The position numbers were made by a program, and so were the translations under genes. Positions 46,556-59,140 of a DNA stretch of 64,000 nucleotides are shown here, piece by piece (position 1 is the stretch's first letter; each line of letters opens with the position of its first letter). Location: contig OZ024856.1 in NCBI GenBank assembly GCA_964017155.1, forward strand, positions 46,470,110-46,534,109. The letters run 5' to 3'. The notes under the pieces are model-generated. The model saw only the letters and a list, made by a program, of their open reading frames with translations, did not search any database and was not told the origin of the DNA. The DNA is from Oasisia sp. SBJ-2009. Taxonomy: Eukaryota; Annelida; Polychaeta; Sabellida; Siboglinidae.

Positions 46556-47345
46556 ATTATTTTGAAGCTATGAGTGTAAAGTTAACGCTATACGGAAAAT
46601 GTATGATTCTGCTCGTGGTTTATCGCCCACCAACTAACAAGAAGAATGGATCATCGGTTGTCGAATTCTTCAAAGAGTTTGCTGATATTCTGGACATACA
46701 CGCGACACTGCCTGATGAACTGGATATTGTTGGTGATTTTAATTAACATATTCCTACGTGGTGGACACGGTCGTGACTGACCTCATTTCAGATCACTGTG
46801 TAATACATTTCCGCATTGCAATGCGCAAAGCTCCTTTTCGAAGAAGGGACCTAAAGACCCACCGCAAGATAAAAGCAATCAATTTGACTTCTTTTTAAAT
46901 GATATTGAAAAAACATTCTAACACACAAGTCAGGAATGATCGCTAGAGGAGAGTGCAACGCAACACAATGATATTCTTGGTGACCTTCTTGAAAAAACAT
47001 GCACCGTTGAAAGCTAAATTAATGGCTCACTATCCGCCCTGCTTCAGAATGGGAATTATTCATGAACGAAAGAGACATTGTTAAGAAGTTGCTCTATAGT
47101 GCCAAGTCCGATTTCTATGCCAACCGAATTAAGGACCAGGCTGGCAACCCAAAGTCCATTACCGGGCAGTGGGTTCTCTGTTGCACACAAAACGACTGCC
47201 AGCATTGCCTAATGAACAACTGGGACAATAGCTAGATGAATTCAGCACCTATTTCATAGACAAAGTTGATATACTCAGACGCGACGTTGATAACGTTGAC
47301 AATTGCCTATCTATGCATCCTAGTCCCGGTTCCGCCATATAGGAC
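46556..47345 (+). mobile_element. CR1-like LINE ORF2 endonuclease fragment
   Basis: Frames encode [20 protein letters not shown] and LDIVGDFN, the YRPP and GDFN landmarks of an APE endonuclease. Linker-like pieces follow (LLEKHAPLK-type, SAKSDFYANRIKDQAGNPKS, FIDKVDILRRDVDN). The reverse transcriptase is missing. Multiple frameshifts and stops show an old copy. Confidence 0.75.
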
Positions 47346-48123
47346 CGTATCAATTATGAGGTAAACGCAGTTTTTCTTTTGATTTGTATTATACATACAA
47401 TGTCTTTCTACCATCCAAGAGATGCTTTTTGAAAGTCCGTGGCGTAAATGCACTGGAGTGTGAAATCCAAAATGGCCGCCACTAAGCGATTATTCGTTTA
47501 TAACTTTGAATTTAGTAGGAATAGATACTCAAACTGGGTCTCAATTCCGCCTAAAATTTACATTCCAGAAACGACTGACCCCTCTATTTTACGTGTTGAT
47601 GTAATATTATATAACAAACCCAACATGGCCGCTAAGCCATGACCATCGTCGACCGCAGAAAACCAATCAGCCGTAACTTTCGATCGAAATGAGCTAGACA
47701 TTGGATTTATGTCCCTCTCGATGTCAAGGTTAATTAATTTTAATTAAGTGTTTATATAACTATCAGGATTATAATGATATATAATAACAAATAAAAGTAT
47801 TTGTCTACGCCATATCTCTAGCAATAAAACCATTCAGAGGTGCATTACACTTTACAGGAATATACAGATTATCCTAAAATAAAAAATATCGATGTATTTG
47901 TAAACTATATAGATCAGTAACAATTGTTCAATATAAATAAATAATATTAGTTTTAATAATAGTAAATACTAATACTGATAACTAAAAGTTAATTATGTTA
48001 GAAATTAAAGGTAAACATAAATAAATAAATAATAAAATAGTTGATAAATAGTATATATTAAAAATGTCCGGATATTATAAACAATCTTTTAAAGTGAAAA
48101 CGCTCTTTTAAACATAACTGTCT
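47346..48123. other. Unassigned AT-rich DNA
   Basis: No gene was recognised. AAAATGGCCGCCAC at 47469 and ACATGGCCGCTAAG at 47624 resemble the GATGGCCGCC word of the inverted-repeat elements at 33.7 and 51.5 kb. Confidence 0.45.
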
Positions 48124-48500
48124 TCAGTTGTGGCAAGCGGCAAATTGTTTCAGAGGCATGGAGCAATACTTGAACATGTTTTCTCCCTGCGTACGTAGTT
48201 TGCATCGTGGAACCACCAGCAGTGGAGCATCCGCGGAGCGTAGCTCACGGATCGGTTGGTAACGAATTAGTAGGTCGGTTATGTATGACGCATCTAGTCC
48301 GTGAAGGCTTCGAAACGTCAACAGTAACAGTTTGTACTCGATCCGCTGTTTGATCGGAAGCCAGTGAAGATCGATTAAAACAGGTCGTATTTCTTTCGTT
48401 TGGGTTATAAGACGGGCATCAACGTTTTGTACTCTTTGGAGTGTGGTAAGAAGGTGGTCGGAAATGCCGTAAAGCAGGCAGTTTCCATTGTCAAGTTAGT
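48124..48500 (-). mobile_element. CR1-like LINE C-terminal fragment
   Basis: The minus strand encodes a piece with LLTTLQRVQNVDARLI, then DLHWLPIKQRIEYKLLLLTF and SLHGLDASYITDLL. This is the conserved tail after the reverse transcriptase in CR1/L2-type LINEs. It could be the end of the same element as 49211-51530 or of a second copy. Confidence 0.8.
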
Positions 48501-48695
48501 TGAGACGTGACGTAAGAATGAATCATAATTTACGTTGTTCCGATCGAGATTGCGAATTTGTCCAATACAATGGATATAGAAATAGGCTACACGACAAATG
48601 TGTTGCATTTGGTTGTTCATGCTTAGAGCATCGTCGCAGTTTATTTATATTCAACCATTCTTGTAATTCTGCGACACAATCTTGGATGTGCGTTG

Positions 48696-48828
48696 TAGCG
48701 CTTACATTTTTCCGGCGTTACAAACGTTCACATTGATGTTTCTGCGCATGCGCGATATATGTAAAATCATCACTGTGCATCGAAAAGACAAAGCAATTAT
48801 GGTATAAATACTACGGCTTGTTCGTTTG

Positions 48829-48905
<77 letters not shown>

Positions 48906-49212
48906 CCTCTCAGCATAGTTATTTGTCGCAAATTAACACGAGGTAAACAAGTTGTGAGGCATATTTTGATAGCAAGCGTAAATCACGTAACTGTTATCTA
49001 TGACAGTGACATATAAAAAACGTAATATTTTATTGCATTGAATTACATTTTAAGAAATTTCACAGTAGTCATCACAGGAGAGTTAACAAACAGCTAGTGG
49101 CATTTATACCCAATATGCTTCGTTGTTTCGCTGGACATTGAAGATTTTACATTTATTGCGCATGCGCAGAAACGTCAATCGGAACGTTGTTAACGAAAAA
49201 ATGTAAGCGCGA
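48696..49212. mobile_element. MITE-like element with about 50-bp TIRs
   Basis: The left end GCGCTTACATTTTTCCGGCG and the reverse complement of the right end share AACGTTC, GACGTTTCTGCGCATGCGC-type blocks over about 50 bases. A (TA)n array lies inside (48832-48904). It sits between two CR1-like LINE pieces. No coding sequence is present. Confidence 0.7.
48832..48904. repeat. (TA)n microsatellite
   Basis: It is an uninterrupted array within the MITE-like element. Confidence 0.97.
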
Positions 49213-51530
49213 CAGCGTCACTGCCTGGATTATGTATTTGTACGAGTTCTCTCGTCTGTATCTTCTCTCCATTCACGAATACTTCCATTTTCTCATCAAC
49301 GTGGAGTTGGTTACACGCACCGCCGAATTTTGCACTCGTTGCAGTTTCTGCAACAAACGTCCATTGAAGCCACTTTACACAGCATTTCCGTATTCTAGCT
49401 TCGGTGTAACTAGACCGCGGACGATTGTTTTGCATGCATCAATGATTAGGCAGTGGCCTACCTTGGCGGTGTTTTGTAATTGGAAGTAGGCAGCCTGACA
49501 TGTACGCGCAACTTGCATCGACATGTCCATTCCGCTGTCCATGAAAATGCCGATGTCCCGTACTGTCGGCTGAGGCGTTACATGACACCCATACACGTCG
49601 ACTATCATAAATACAGGTAGGACTCTGGCGTTACGGGCGTAGAAAACAATTGTTTCGGTCTTCGTCAGCAGCAGTTGGTGGCTCGTCATCCAACGCTCAA
49701 AGTATGTGGTGCAAGCTTCGATTCGGCGCGTAGCAATATCTGTGTCACAAGGCTGGTTTCGAGGGAAGTCAACACAAAGTTGAGTGTCATCGGCATACGT
49801 ATGGTATTTTAAGTGGTGTTTGGCGAATGTGGCAGTGAGTGGCATGCAGTAGATGGTAAACAGTAACGGACCAAGTATAGATGGTAAACAGTAACGGACC
49901 AAGTATAGATGGTAAACAATAACGGACCAAGTATAGATGGTAAACAGTAACGGACCAAGTATAGATGGTAAACAGTAACGGACCAAGTACTGATCCCTGA
50001 GGAACACACACCACAGTTCAGTTGATGTGGGCGAGAAATGGCATCCTCGATCTTAACAGCAAGTGTTCTGTCCGACAAGTAGGTTGCTATTCATATCAGC
50101 GCCGATTCACAAATACCGATGGATTTCATTTGTGTCAATAGTATACCGTGGTCCACAGTGTCAAAGCCGGCAGTAAGATCAATCAGGACGAGTATCACTC
50201 GCTTTCTTCGGTCGAGTGCCTGCATGATGTCATCCTGAATATGCACGAGTGCTGTTTCGGTGCTGTGGTGCGGACGATACGCGCTGTGGAACGGGTCAAG
50301 CAGCTTGTTTTCGTCAATGTAGCGTCGAAGGTCAACCGCGACATGTCTCATTAACAATTTTAAGACAAAGCTGAGAATTGACATACGGCGGTCATTCTTG
50401 ACATCAGACCAGCGCATGCTTCATTTCAGCTGGTACAGTTGCAGATATTAATGACATATTGATGATATTCGCTAGCACTGGTGCGATAATATTGATGTTT
50501 GTTTTTAACAGTGTCGTCAGCCAAAGATCTACAGCGTAAGAATTTGAGGGGTATTTGTTCACGAGTCGAACAACAGCAGCAGCGGTTGTGGGTGTGAATG
50601 TTGACAGAGTACAATGGTGGTGGTGATTGTTGTCAATTGGCAGCACAGGTAGTGGGGCGTCATGATGATAAATTGTACTGCGGACATTCATAATCTTTTC
50701 GGAGAAATATACTCGAAAACGTTCCGCCAAATCCTCAATAGAGTCGTTGCATTCGGGTTGTACTGGTGGTTGTTTGCGTCCGGTGATCTCATTTTTTACT
50801 CGGTACATGGCCTTCACATCACAGGCAGACTCGCGTATTTTCTCACAGAAAAACGAAGATTTAGCAGCTACTAATTTTTTCTGTAGAGGTCTCGCAAACT
50901 CCTGTGAATGTCTCTATGCACTAGTAACTGAGTCTGTCGCCACCGGCTTTCAGCTCGCCGGAAGTGCGCTTCTCATCTGATAACTCACTTTTGTGCCACG
51001 GTGTCTTGGGTCGGATGATGATAACACAAGTGATAAGTGGTGCGTGTGAGTCAATCAACCCAGCAATGGTAGAGTTGTACTGCGTGGAGAATTCATCGAC
51101 GCCATCATTGGGGTTATTGAACAGGTCTAGGTTTCTGAGGTCAGACACTAGTTTGGCGTTGTCAATGGTCGTATATTTTCTATATATGATCTGCCTTCTC
51201 GGTCGTTTTGGTTTTCCTGTAACCAGATCGCACCTGATAACGTGGTGTTAACAACCTTTCAACGAATGTAGAAGATATTCTGTTATGACTATTTCGTGTC
51301 ATGACGAAGTCGAGGATATGATCACCAACATTTGTAGGTTTTCTCACGTGTTGTTTAAAATCTGCCTCTTGAAGGAGTTCAGTGAAGTTGCGAGTGTTAC
51401 TGGTTCTATCGTCACCGTAGTGTACGTTGAAATCACCCAATATTACACAATCGGTCTGGTTTGTGACACAACGTTCTGGCACAATGCTGAACTCATCGAA
51501 GGAGGTCGATATATAGTGTATGGCATTGTG
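49211..51530 (-). mobile_element. CR1-like LINE ORF2, mostly complete but broken
   Basis: In order on the minus strand: endonuclease remains (RCVTNQTDCVILGDFNVHYG and HILDFVMTR), the linker (ITGRKQPP, LAERFRVYFSEKI), the reverse transcriptase (SILSFVLKLLMRHVAVDLR, PFHSAYRPHHSTETALV, LVLIDLTAGFDTVDHGILL, YHTYADDTQLCV with the catalytic ADD) and the C-terminal KLEYGNAV and LLQKLQRVQNSAVR blocks. At least four frame changes are visible, one caused by a 28-bp tandem repeat in the polymerase domain. The 5' side stops at the inverted repeat beginning near 51535. Confidence 0.85.
49851..49990. repeat. 28-bp tandem repeat, 5 copies, within LINE reverse transcriptase
   Basis: Units begin AGATGGTAAACAGTAACGGA at 49851, 49879, 49907, 49935 and 49963. 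On the coding strand each carries the LGPLLFTIY motif. Four extra copies of 28 bases shift the reading frame. Confidence 0.97.
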
Positions 51531-52059
51531 TCATTATGTGACTTTTTCATATAGATTTTTAATAATTGTGATTTTTCACTTTCCAAAAGGACTGAAAAAA
51601 AAATGTTTCCATTTTTTTCGTCCACTTTTTCGTGGGAAAATTCAAGATGGCCGCCGGCGTTCACCAAAATTCTTATAATCGCTATATCTTTGGTGATAAA
51701 CGGTATATAAACTTGAACTTGGAGTCGTTTTATATGCATTGATGCATGAGGAATCCAATGTAACTATTATCTTAGTGAAAGAAATGAAAATAAAGGTATA
51801 CTAGCAAAAAAACGTCCTGTGATTTTTTTTATGTAAATTTTAAATAATTGTGTTTTTTCACATATATTGAACCCATAGAACTGAATAAAAACTGTTTCCA
51901 TTTTTTTCGTTCACATTTTCGTTGAAAAATTCAAGATGGCCGCCACCGGTCACCGAAAGTCTTAAAATCGCTTTATCTTTGGCAATAAACGGTATAGAAA
52001 CTTGAACTCAGAGTGGCTTTAGATGTTTTTAAATATGATGAATCCAATGCAACCATTAT

Positions 52060-53570
52060 TTTAGTGAAAATAAAATGAAGTTATACCAGTCATATAGGTA
52101 TTAAAATAGCCATAAAACGTAAGATCCAAAATATGTTTCAGGATCGTCTTGAAGTATGTACGTTTTCGTTTTCCCTGTTTCCTGTGTCCAGTGATGTTTG
52201 CAACAGTAAGTCCATGAGCCCCTGGTAGAGTTGGTCTTATCAGGACCCAGAGCATCGATAAGCTCGAGTTTGACAGGGCGTCACTTAGCTCCTGTGCTCA
52301 TCAATATGACGCTCTCTGTGTTGTTATGGAACTCTGCGTAACGCCAACACAAGTACATCTGTATCACTGAAATAAATGTGTACAATGATACCTAGATCAC
52401 CCAATGCTTAAACTCCATACAGTGTCATCATTGTATCTGCTTACTTCTGTGTACTGCAAATTCTGCAGATGGATGGGCTGCAAAGACATATTTGTTTGTC
52501 TGAGAGACGGTAGGCATTTTGCTGAACTGGACAGCCTTTTTTACAAGGTACAAAGTGAGGCTCGCCTTTTTTTTTGCTATTCAGGAATGCCTTTATATCT
52601 TTGTGGGTGTATTATCATTGACCTTATTGCCCGGGTCAGAATATCTGCCAGCTGTTCTTAGTTGTCTCGTATGATCTTTCAGCGAATTGGTGCTGTAGTC
52701 ATCAAAGAGTAAGTATGCTTCGCAGTAGCCGAAAGACTTGTTTGACAATTACGCGAATAAAGAATGCTGAATGGTCTTGACAATTATTATGTGACTTGTG
52801 AACATTCAATTCATGCACAACAGCCATGCCATTGATAATGATGGTAGGTGGAAGGCAACTCTATAGATGCTGTGCCCCAGTCAGGTATGCCCTATCATCC
52901 GTCGTAGGTTGTCTCTGGTGCACTGACATTGCTGTCGCATGAAACAAATTCTTACCCTCAGGTGTGTGTACATTTTTGCCGATGAAGACCTGAGTGCGCA
53001 TTTTTCCCAGCGTGTACCTCTAGATTTTGTTGCACTCCCTCGGCAAGTTTGAGTTACGCATTGTTTGACTCTTTTTTATATGGAATGCCAATTCCAGACG
53101 TTGAGAGGACTTCCGCTAGTTTCTGGCTTCTCCACTGGTCACAGTACTGTGACATGCCAAGCATTAAGGGAGTTTCGACAGTTGGTCGGAAACCAGGTGC
53201 ATCTACTGATTTGGGCATATACAATGCTTGGCGATCCGATATGTGAGTCTGCATGATTTGTTGAGATATGAATGATGTTGATCAATGCAGGGCGTGCATG
53301 CGTGCTTCCGTTTTGACAGTGTATACCCCTTTAGGCATCCACAATGTCACATTGTGGATTTCGTGTAGAACTACTGCTTCTCCAACATCATCTAGCGATC
53401 CTTTGAAAACCCATGGGTCTTGCTATGCCTGTTTAATTGCCTTGCGCAGATTGCCATTGCTGATTACCTCTCCTAGCTATTGTTTCACATTATGCCTCCA
53501 TAGAGTATTAGCATGGGTTTGTTACCATGTGTTGGCGCTGTGAACTGTACATTAGCAACATTCTGTTGAA
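52060..53570 (-). pseudogene. PIN/XPG-like family protein, heavily decayed relic
   Basis: Recognisable blocks on the minus strand, in order, are: GFRPTVETPLMLGMSQYCDQ with KLAEVLSTSGIGIPY (53254-53054), LFDDYSTNSLKDHTR and KASLTLYLVKKAVQFSK-type pieces (52.7-52.5 kb), SDTDVLVLALRR (52328-52372), and LPGAHGLTVANITG with KGKR-like residues (52255-52061). The DTDVxVLA block and the following HxxTGxxTG-GKGK region match the order in the gene at 34902-37528, though from another subfamily. Stops and frameshifts are frequent and the CXC tail is not visible. Confidence 0.6.
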
Positions 53571-53758
53571 TATTTTCCCACAGCAGTTTCCTTTCACTAT
53601 TGGTACGCGTGTATGTAGAAACAGTTAATGAAATAAAACAAACTATTGGTCAATTATCAGTTTTTCTTTCTGATAAATAACTTCCAAAGAAATATGTGTT
53701 TACTGCCGATTACGACAGAGTAACAAAACGAAATGTACTGCACCCGAAGTGTATGGGC

Positions 53759-53930
<172 letters not shown>

Positions 53931-54987
53931 TTTTTGAGAAAGAGGTCGGATCTGATGTCCTACTGAAATGTAAATAAATTACAATGATGTGATATATTAC
54001 CATACACATACCTTAATAGAAACGCTAAGAAATAATTGTGTCCAACGGCTTTGTTCTGTATTATTGTTATGTTCGGTATGTAAAATGGCTTTAAAATGCT
54101 AATACCGATAAAAAACCACCAGATTGTAAAGCAAACAACAACCGATTAGTATATTGTACATATCTCCAAAAAAATGAAGATATTAAATATGTTTTGGTCC
54201 TGCTAGACTTGCCTTTTAATAATTTGTACAAATGTGACAGGAAAGTATGTTTTACATCTAACATAACATTTGCTGTTGGTATGTACCCATTTTACGGTCA
54301 TTTTAATGCATATATGGCAGGTATAACTTTATTTTCATTTCTTTCATCAAAATAATAGTTGCTTTCGATTCCTCAAAACATATAAAAGACTCCGAATTCA
54401 AATTTCTATACCAATTGTTGCCAAAGATATAGCAATTTTAAGACTTTCGGTAATCAGTGGCGGCCATCTTGCATTTTCCCATGAAATAGTGAACGAAAAA
54501 AATGGAAATTGTTTTTTTCTCAGTTCTTTTTGGTCAATATAAATGAAAAAACCACAATCATTTCAAATGTATACGAAAATGTCACAGGACATATATTTGC
54601 TATATCATTGCATTACCTATATAAATGTTATGCTCATTTTAACGCATTTGTGGCTGGTATAGCTTTATTTTGATTAATTTAATAAAAATAACAATTGCAT
54701 TGGATTAATCATGCTTAAAAACATCTAAAACGACTCCGAGTTCAAGTTTCTATACCATTTAATGCCAAAGATATAACGATTTTAAGACTTTCGGTGCCCG
54801 GTGGCGGCCATCTTGAATTTTCCCACGAATAAATGAACGAATAAAATGACAACAGTTTTTTCCTGGTCTAGGGGGGCAATATAAATGAAAAAACACAATT
54901 ATTTAAAATCTATATGAAAAAATCACAGAACATGTATTTGCTACATAACTCCGTATACTAATACGGAATATAAGTAACATAAATACA

Positions 54988-55156
<169 letters not shown>

Positions 55157-55194
55157 CCGTAGAGCAATTCTGTACAGGGTAGTGTTATAAAAAC

Positions 55195-55830
55195 GATGTA
55201 TATAAATAATTATTGTACTTGCAAAGAGGTATGGGTAACCATTAAAGTTAGCACTAATTTGCTCGCCCAGATCACCGGATGTCGACTGGTCACGTGAACA
55301 CATCACTACACATGCGTCGCTGTAGATAGAGCAATGGCCACGGAAGCAGGATTAGCTCCTTGCTTCGCTCGCGGAGCAGGATATAACCAGTAGTAGTAGC
55401 CAAAAAGATCGAGAGTCGTTTATAAGCAATGATGTATTTATGGCACAGTAGTAATAATATTTTATTTTGTATATTCATGTTTCTTATTAAAACGTGTACT
55501 CTTCAAAACTACATTTCAACAATTCTGCAATGTAACAGCAGAACGCATGCATTTCGAGACACTCAATCGTCGTTCAAAAGGGTGAGAAGTTATTAACCGC
55601 TAGAGGGATATCATTGCAGGAGGGTATCATTATATTGTCGACTTCCGAACCCTCCAAATCGATTATTGAAACGATTCAGCTAACAAAATATCCTCACAAT
55701 CAGGTGTGTGTCACCATTGTGACGTTAATTATTCTGTTATGGCTATCGGGTTAGTCAAATAGGTTAACTCGCTGTTAACCACTACATGGATTGTCGTTAC
55801 TAGAAGGTATATTATAGAGACGACACGACT
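55195..55830 (-). repeat. Dispersed repeat family A, copy 3 (inverted)
   Basis: The reverse complement aligns with 45215-45880 over about 600 bases, sharing ATGGTTACCCATACCTCTTT, CAGTCGACATCCGG-type, GTGCCATAAATACA, CGAAATGCATGCGTTC and TAACGTCACAATGGTGACA words. Confidence 0.8.
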
Positions 55831-55953
55831 GTGTGTGTGTGTATGCGCGCGCGTGCAAACATGCATGCAATTTGTGTTTATGTCTTATATATATATAATA
55901 TAAATATATATATTATACATATATGTTAGACGCGTACATATATTTGTGTTTTA

Positions 55954-56009
<56 letters not shown>

Positions 56010-57816
56010 TATAACTAATTTATTCACAAAATGGGTGTATGCACGCTTGTATACATGGACATGTGTATGCGTGATTGAGCGAATGTATATATTCATGCAT
56101 GCTTGCGTACATGTGCTTTGTAGCAATTGTGGAATACACCATATAGGGACACATCCACTGTGAGTGAAATCGAGCTAGCTTGAGTGAATAGAGTGAATGC
56201 CCAGATTCAAAATAGTTATATAAGATTGGAACTAAAATAATCTTGATTCCAATGTTCTAGCTAATGTGCTATAACATGATCACGTCGAAGACAGAACGTG
56301 TTAACACATTACACTATTTGGGGAATTATGTCCTTATTTAGAAACAAGTTGTGTCCATCAAACATACTTTACCTTTCAAACTGTCTGCTATTTATCAGTT
56401 AATAATAGCCACAACATTTTTTTAAATAATAAATTGAATTTTTTATTTTCCTTGAAAAACAATTATCAGATGTCCATACCACACTGTGTGACACATTAAT
56501 TATACCATACCTAACCATTTAATTAAACACAATTGTGGAGACGTCAGTGTTCGTCTCCTCAGTCAATCTAACACAATATTAATCTGACTCTATATAAACA
56601 TGTTTGTATAATTTATGTAATCGAACGAACATTTTCTAATATTTTGAAAGTAGTACCATTATAAAATTAGCAATCACACAACGATATTATGTTATATTTA
56701 TATTGTTACACGGTAATTGTTTTCTTTTGTTGAATGCCTTTAAATTCTGTCGGCTAGTTGGTTGGCGTTCGTCTACACGAAACCAAAATTAATAAACTCT
56801 AGAAATGATGTGTACATATATTTATATCTCCATAAAAGGACGTGCGTTTATTTTACGAGTGTAGACGTTAAATGTCCCATTATGGGATAGCTGTTGTATC
56901 ATTTCAGTACCGATACACAAAGCAGAGCGCAACGTTGACAACCTCCGTTTAGGATTTGATATTCGCGGGCGGCCCTTGGTGTTATATTTAGATTTTAGTC
57001 AATTGTGTCTTTGCCGGCGAAACCTCACGTTTACCTAATTCTGCAAATATGCATAAACAAAACATATTAAATAGTGTAATCCGAATGACACAGCATACGG
57101 TTTGTAAACATATGACTGTTATATGTGTTTCAATTGTGTTTCATGAACTGGGTTCCTATGATGGGTGACGTAGTTGCCTTGCAACACATGGCATTCCTGA
57201 CGTCATGTACAGGTCATGAGGTATTACTTTGTTAGGCTAGTAAAGCTCAACATAAACCAATATATTATCAGTTCTGAATTCACTTGTGAAGACGTTTTGA
57301 TTATTTGAAGGAGTTTTCGCGAGTAATATACGAAGTGATGTGTAGATTAGAATATAGACTAGTTTTTGCCACGACCTAATGGCTCCGCTACACAATCCAT
57401 GTTACTTGCAGAACAGGGAACACCCATGATCATGCTTACATGTCTTAATGCAATTGATGAACACGCATTGTCATTGCGTCTGTAATCATTCCAAGAAACC
57501 CCAAATCTACTTAAGCATGTTTCTGAAATGAAACAAAATATTAAATATATTTATTATTTATGCAAAAAGTCCCGCACATACACTCCTTCACTCAAACAAG
57601 CACGTACACGCTTTATAGTCAAACAAGCACTACGTTTCCTACACTCAAACAAGTACATCAAACAAGCACCTCAAGCAAGCACGTACACTATCTGAAGTCA
57701 AACAAAAACTGGACTCCCTCCACGCAAGCAACCAACCACACAGTAAACGTTGTGTTATGTTGACGAAAAACTGTATAACTTCATAAAACATCAACTACAA
57801 CAGGGCGACACATTTA
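55831..57816. other. Intergenic AT-rich DNA, no gene seen
   Basis: It contains a (TA)n array at about 55960-56002. No coding signal was recognised. At 57590-57710 the word CAAGCA recurs at irregular spacing (AACAAGCAC-like). Confidence 0.5.
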
Positions 57817-59140
57817 TTATAAACTGTCGGCTTTTCGTGTATGCTTCAACATAAACAATTGCAACACTGGTGGAAATGTTGTACAGCCTTTTTGATGGTT
57901 AATATGAGTCAATAAGGGCTTTAGCTCATAAGTTCCGGAGGGTGTGCAACATTTCGTTTTGACCCTGCATTCGGCCATGGATATGCACGACTCTGTTACC
58001 TTGCCATATGCAGGCAGGCCTTCAACGAGCATGGCATTTAGTTGAATCTTGTTCTTCGATTTGGTGAGAATGGGTGGTTTGGCAGGTGCAGGCATCTCCG
58101 GTGTCAGCTTGTGCACCCGGCTGGATCCAGCTCTCTGCATCCTCGTGAAGTTAACGGTCTCCGGGATGGGGCAGTTACCCTCCGATATAACCATTTGAAC
58201 TTTCAGTGTCAAGGTCGATTTTGACTTCGTGATTTTCATTTCACCGCCTGGGTTGAACATTGAAGGTGGATAAGCAGCTAACTCGTATGCCTACATATAT
58301 TGTCAAAGGTGATCTCCTGTGAACTTGCAAGTAGCGCAATGACGCGTGGATCAATCAGTTCCTGGTCACAGACACGTTCCTTGCTGGCTAGCAGGTGTTT
58401 CCTCTTCACATCAATGGTGACAACTAGTTTGCCGAGAGGATCATAGAATCATCCTACCCAACCAGCTTTTAAGTTGCTCATCATTGTCCAAGACTGATGG
58501 CATCATCTGCATTCACGTCAGGGTGAGCGATTTGTCCAGTTATGACGTTCATCAGTGCACCATCCTGGTGTGAGTCATCACCTAAAGGATTAATACAGAC
58601 GTCGAGCGTGTTGCGTAGGCTCGTGGAACAGTATGTCTATGGTCACTTTGTACAGCTGCTGGTCAGCTCTGAAGATCAGTACGTACTCACCTGCAGCGCT
58701 GGCAAGTGACAGGCCCCTCTAGATTGCGGTTTTGATGATATCAGAGTGAGCAGGGGATCGGACAATGGGAGGTAGTAAGGCGACTCCGGTATGTGGTTGA
58801 GGGAGCATGCCGGCTTGGCGACAGTGTCTAGTGTTGCAGCCGTTGTGTTCAGGACACTTCGATTTCGTATGTATGTCCTGCAAGAATGCAAATTCATTCT
58901 CCAATGCTCGATGTTTAGTGATTGCTTGGGAAACTAATAGCGATAGAGGAGATACGTGGTGGACAGCTTGTTCTGGGGGCATCAGGGGCTTCTTGGGTCC
59001 ATTGTTCGTCTCTTGCTGCACACCAAACTTAACCGGCTTTGAACGATCTTGCATAGGTTGTCGTTTGATGGTTTTCTGCATGGGATCCAACTCACCAGGA
59101 CTGCTAATGCTAGGTGGGCGAACATGTGCCATGATCATAG
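57817..59140 (-). pseudogene. Possible third PIN-family relic (N-terminal half)
   Basis: On the minus strand an open piece (59138-58719) with ENEFAFLQDIHTKSKCPEHN is followed by EYVLIFRADQQLYKVTIDIL near 58660, in a frame that then breaks. A later piece has ELAAYPPSMFNPGGEM near 58270, which resembles HENHAYPPSLSQLGKLR of the gene at 34902-37528. The open block 58260-57817 shows no further domain. Several frame changes are needed, so this is a relic. The family link is weaker than for the two other copies. Confidence 0.4.
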
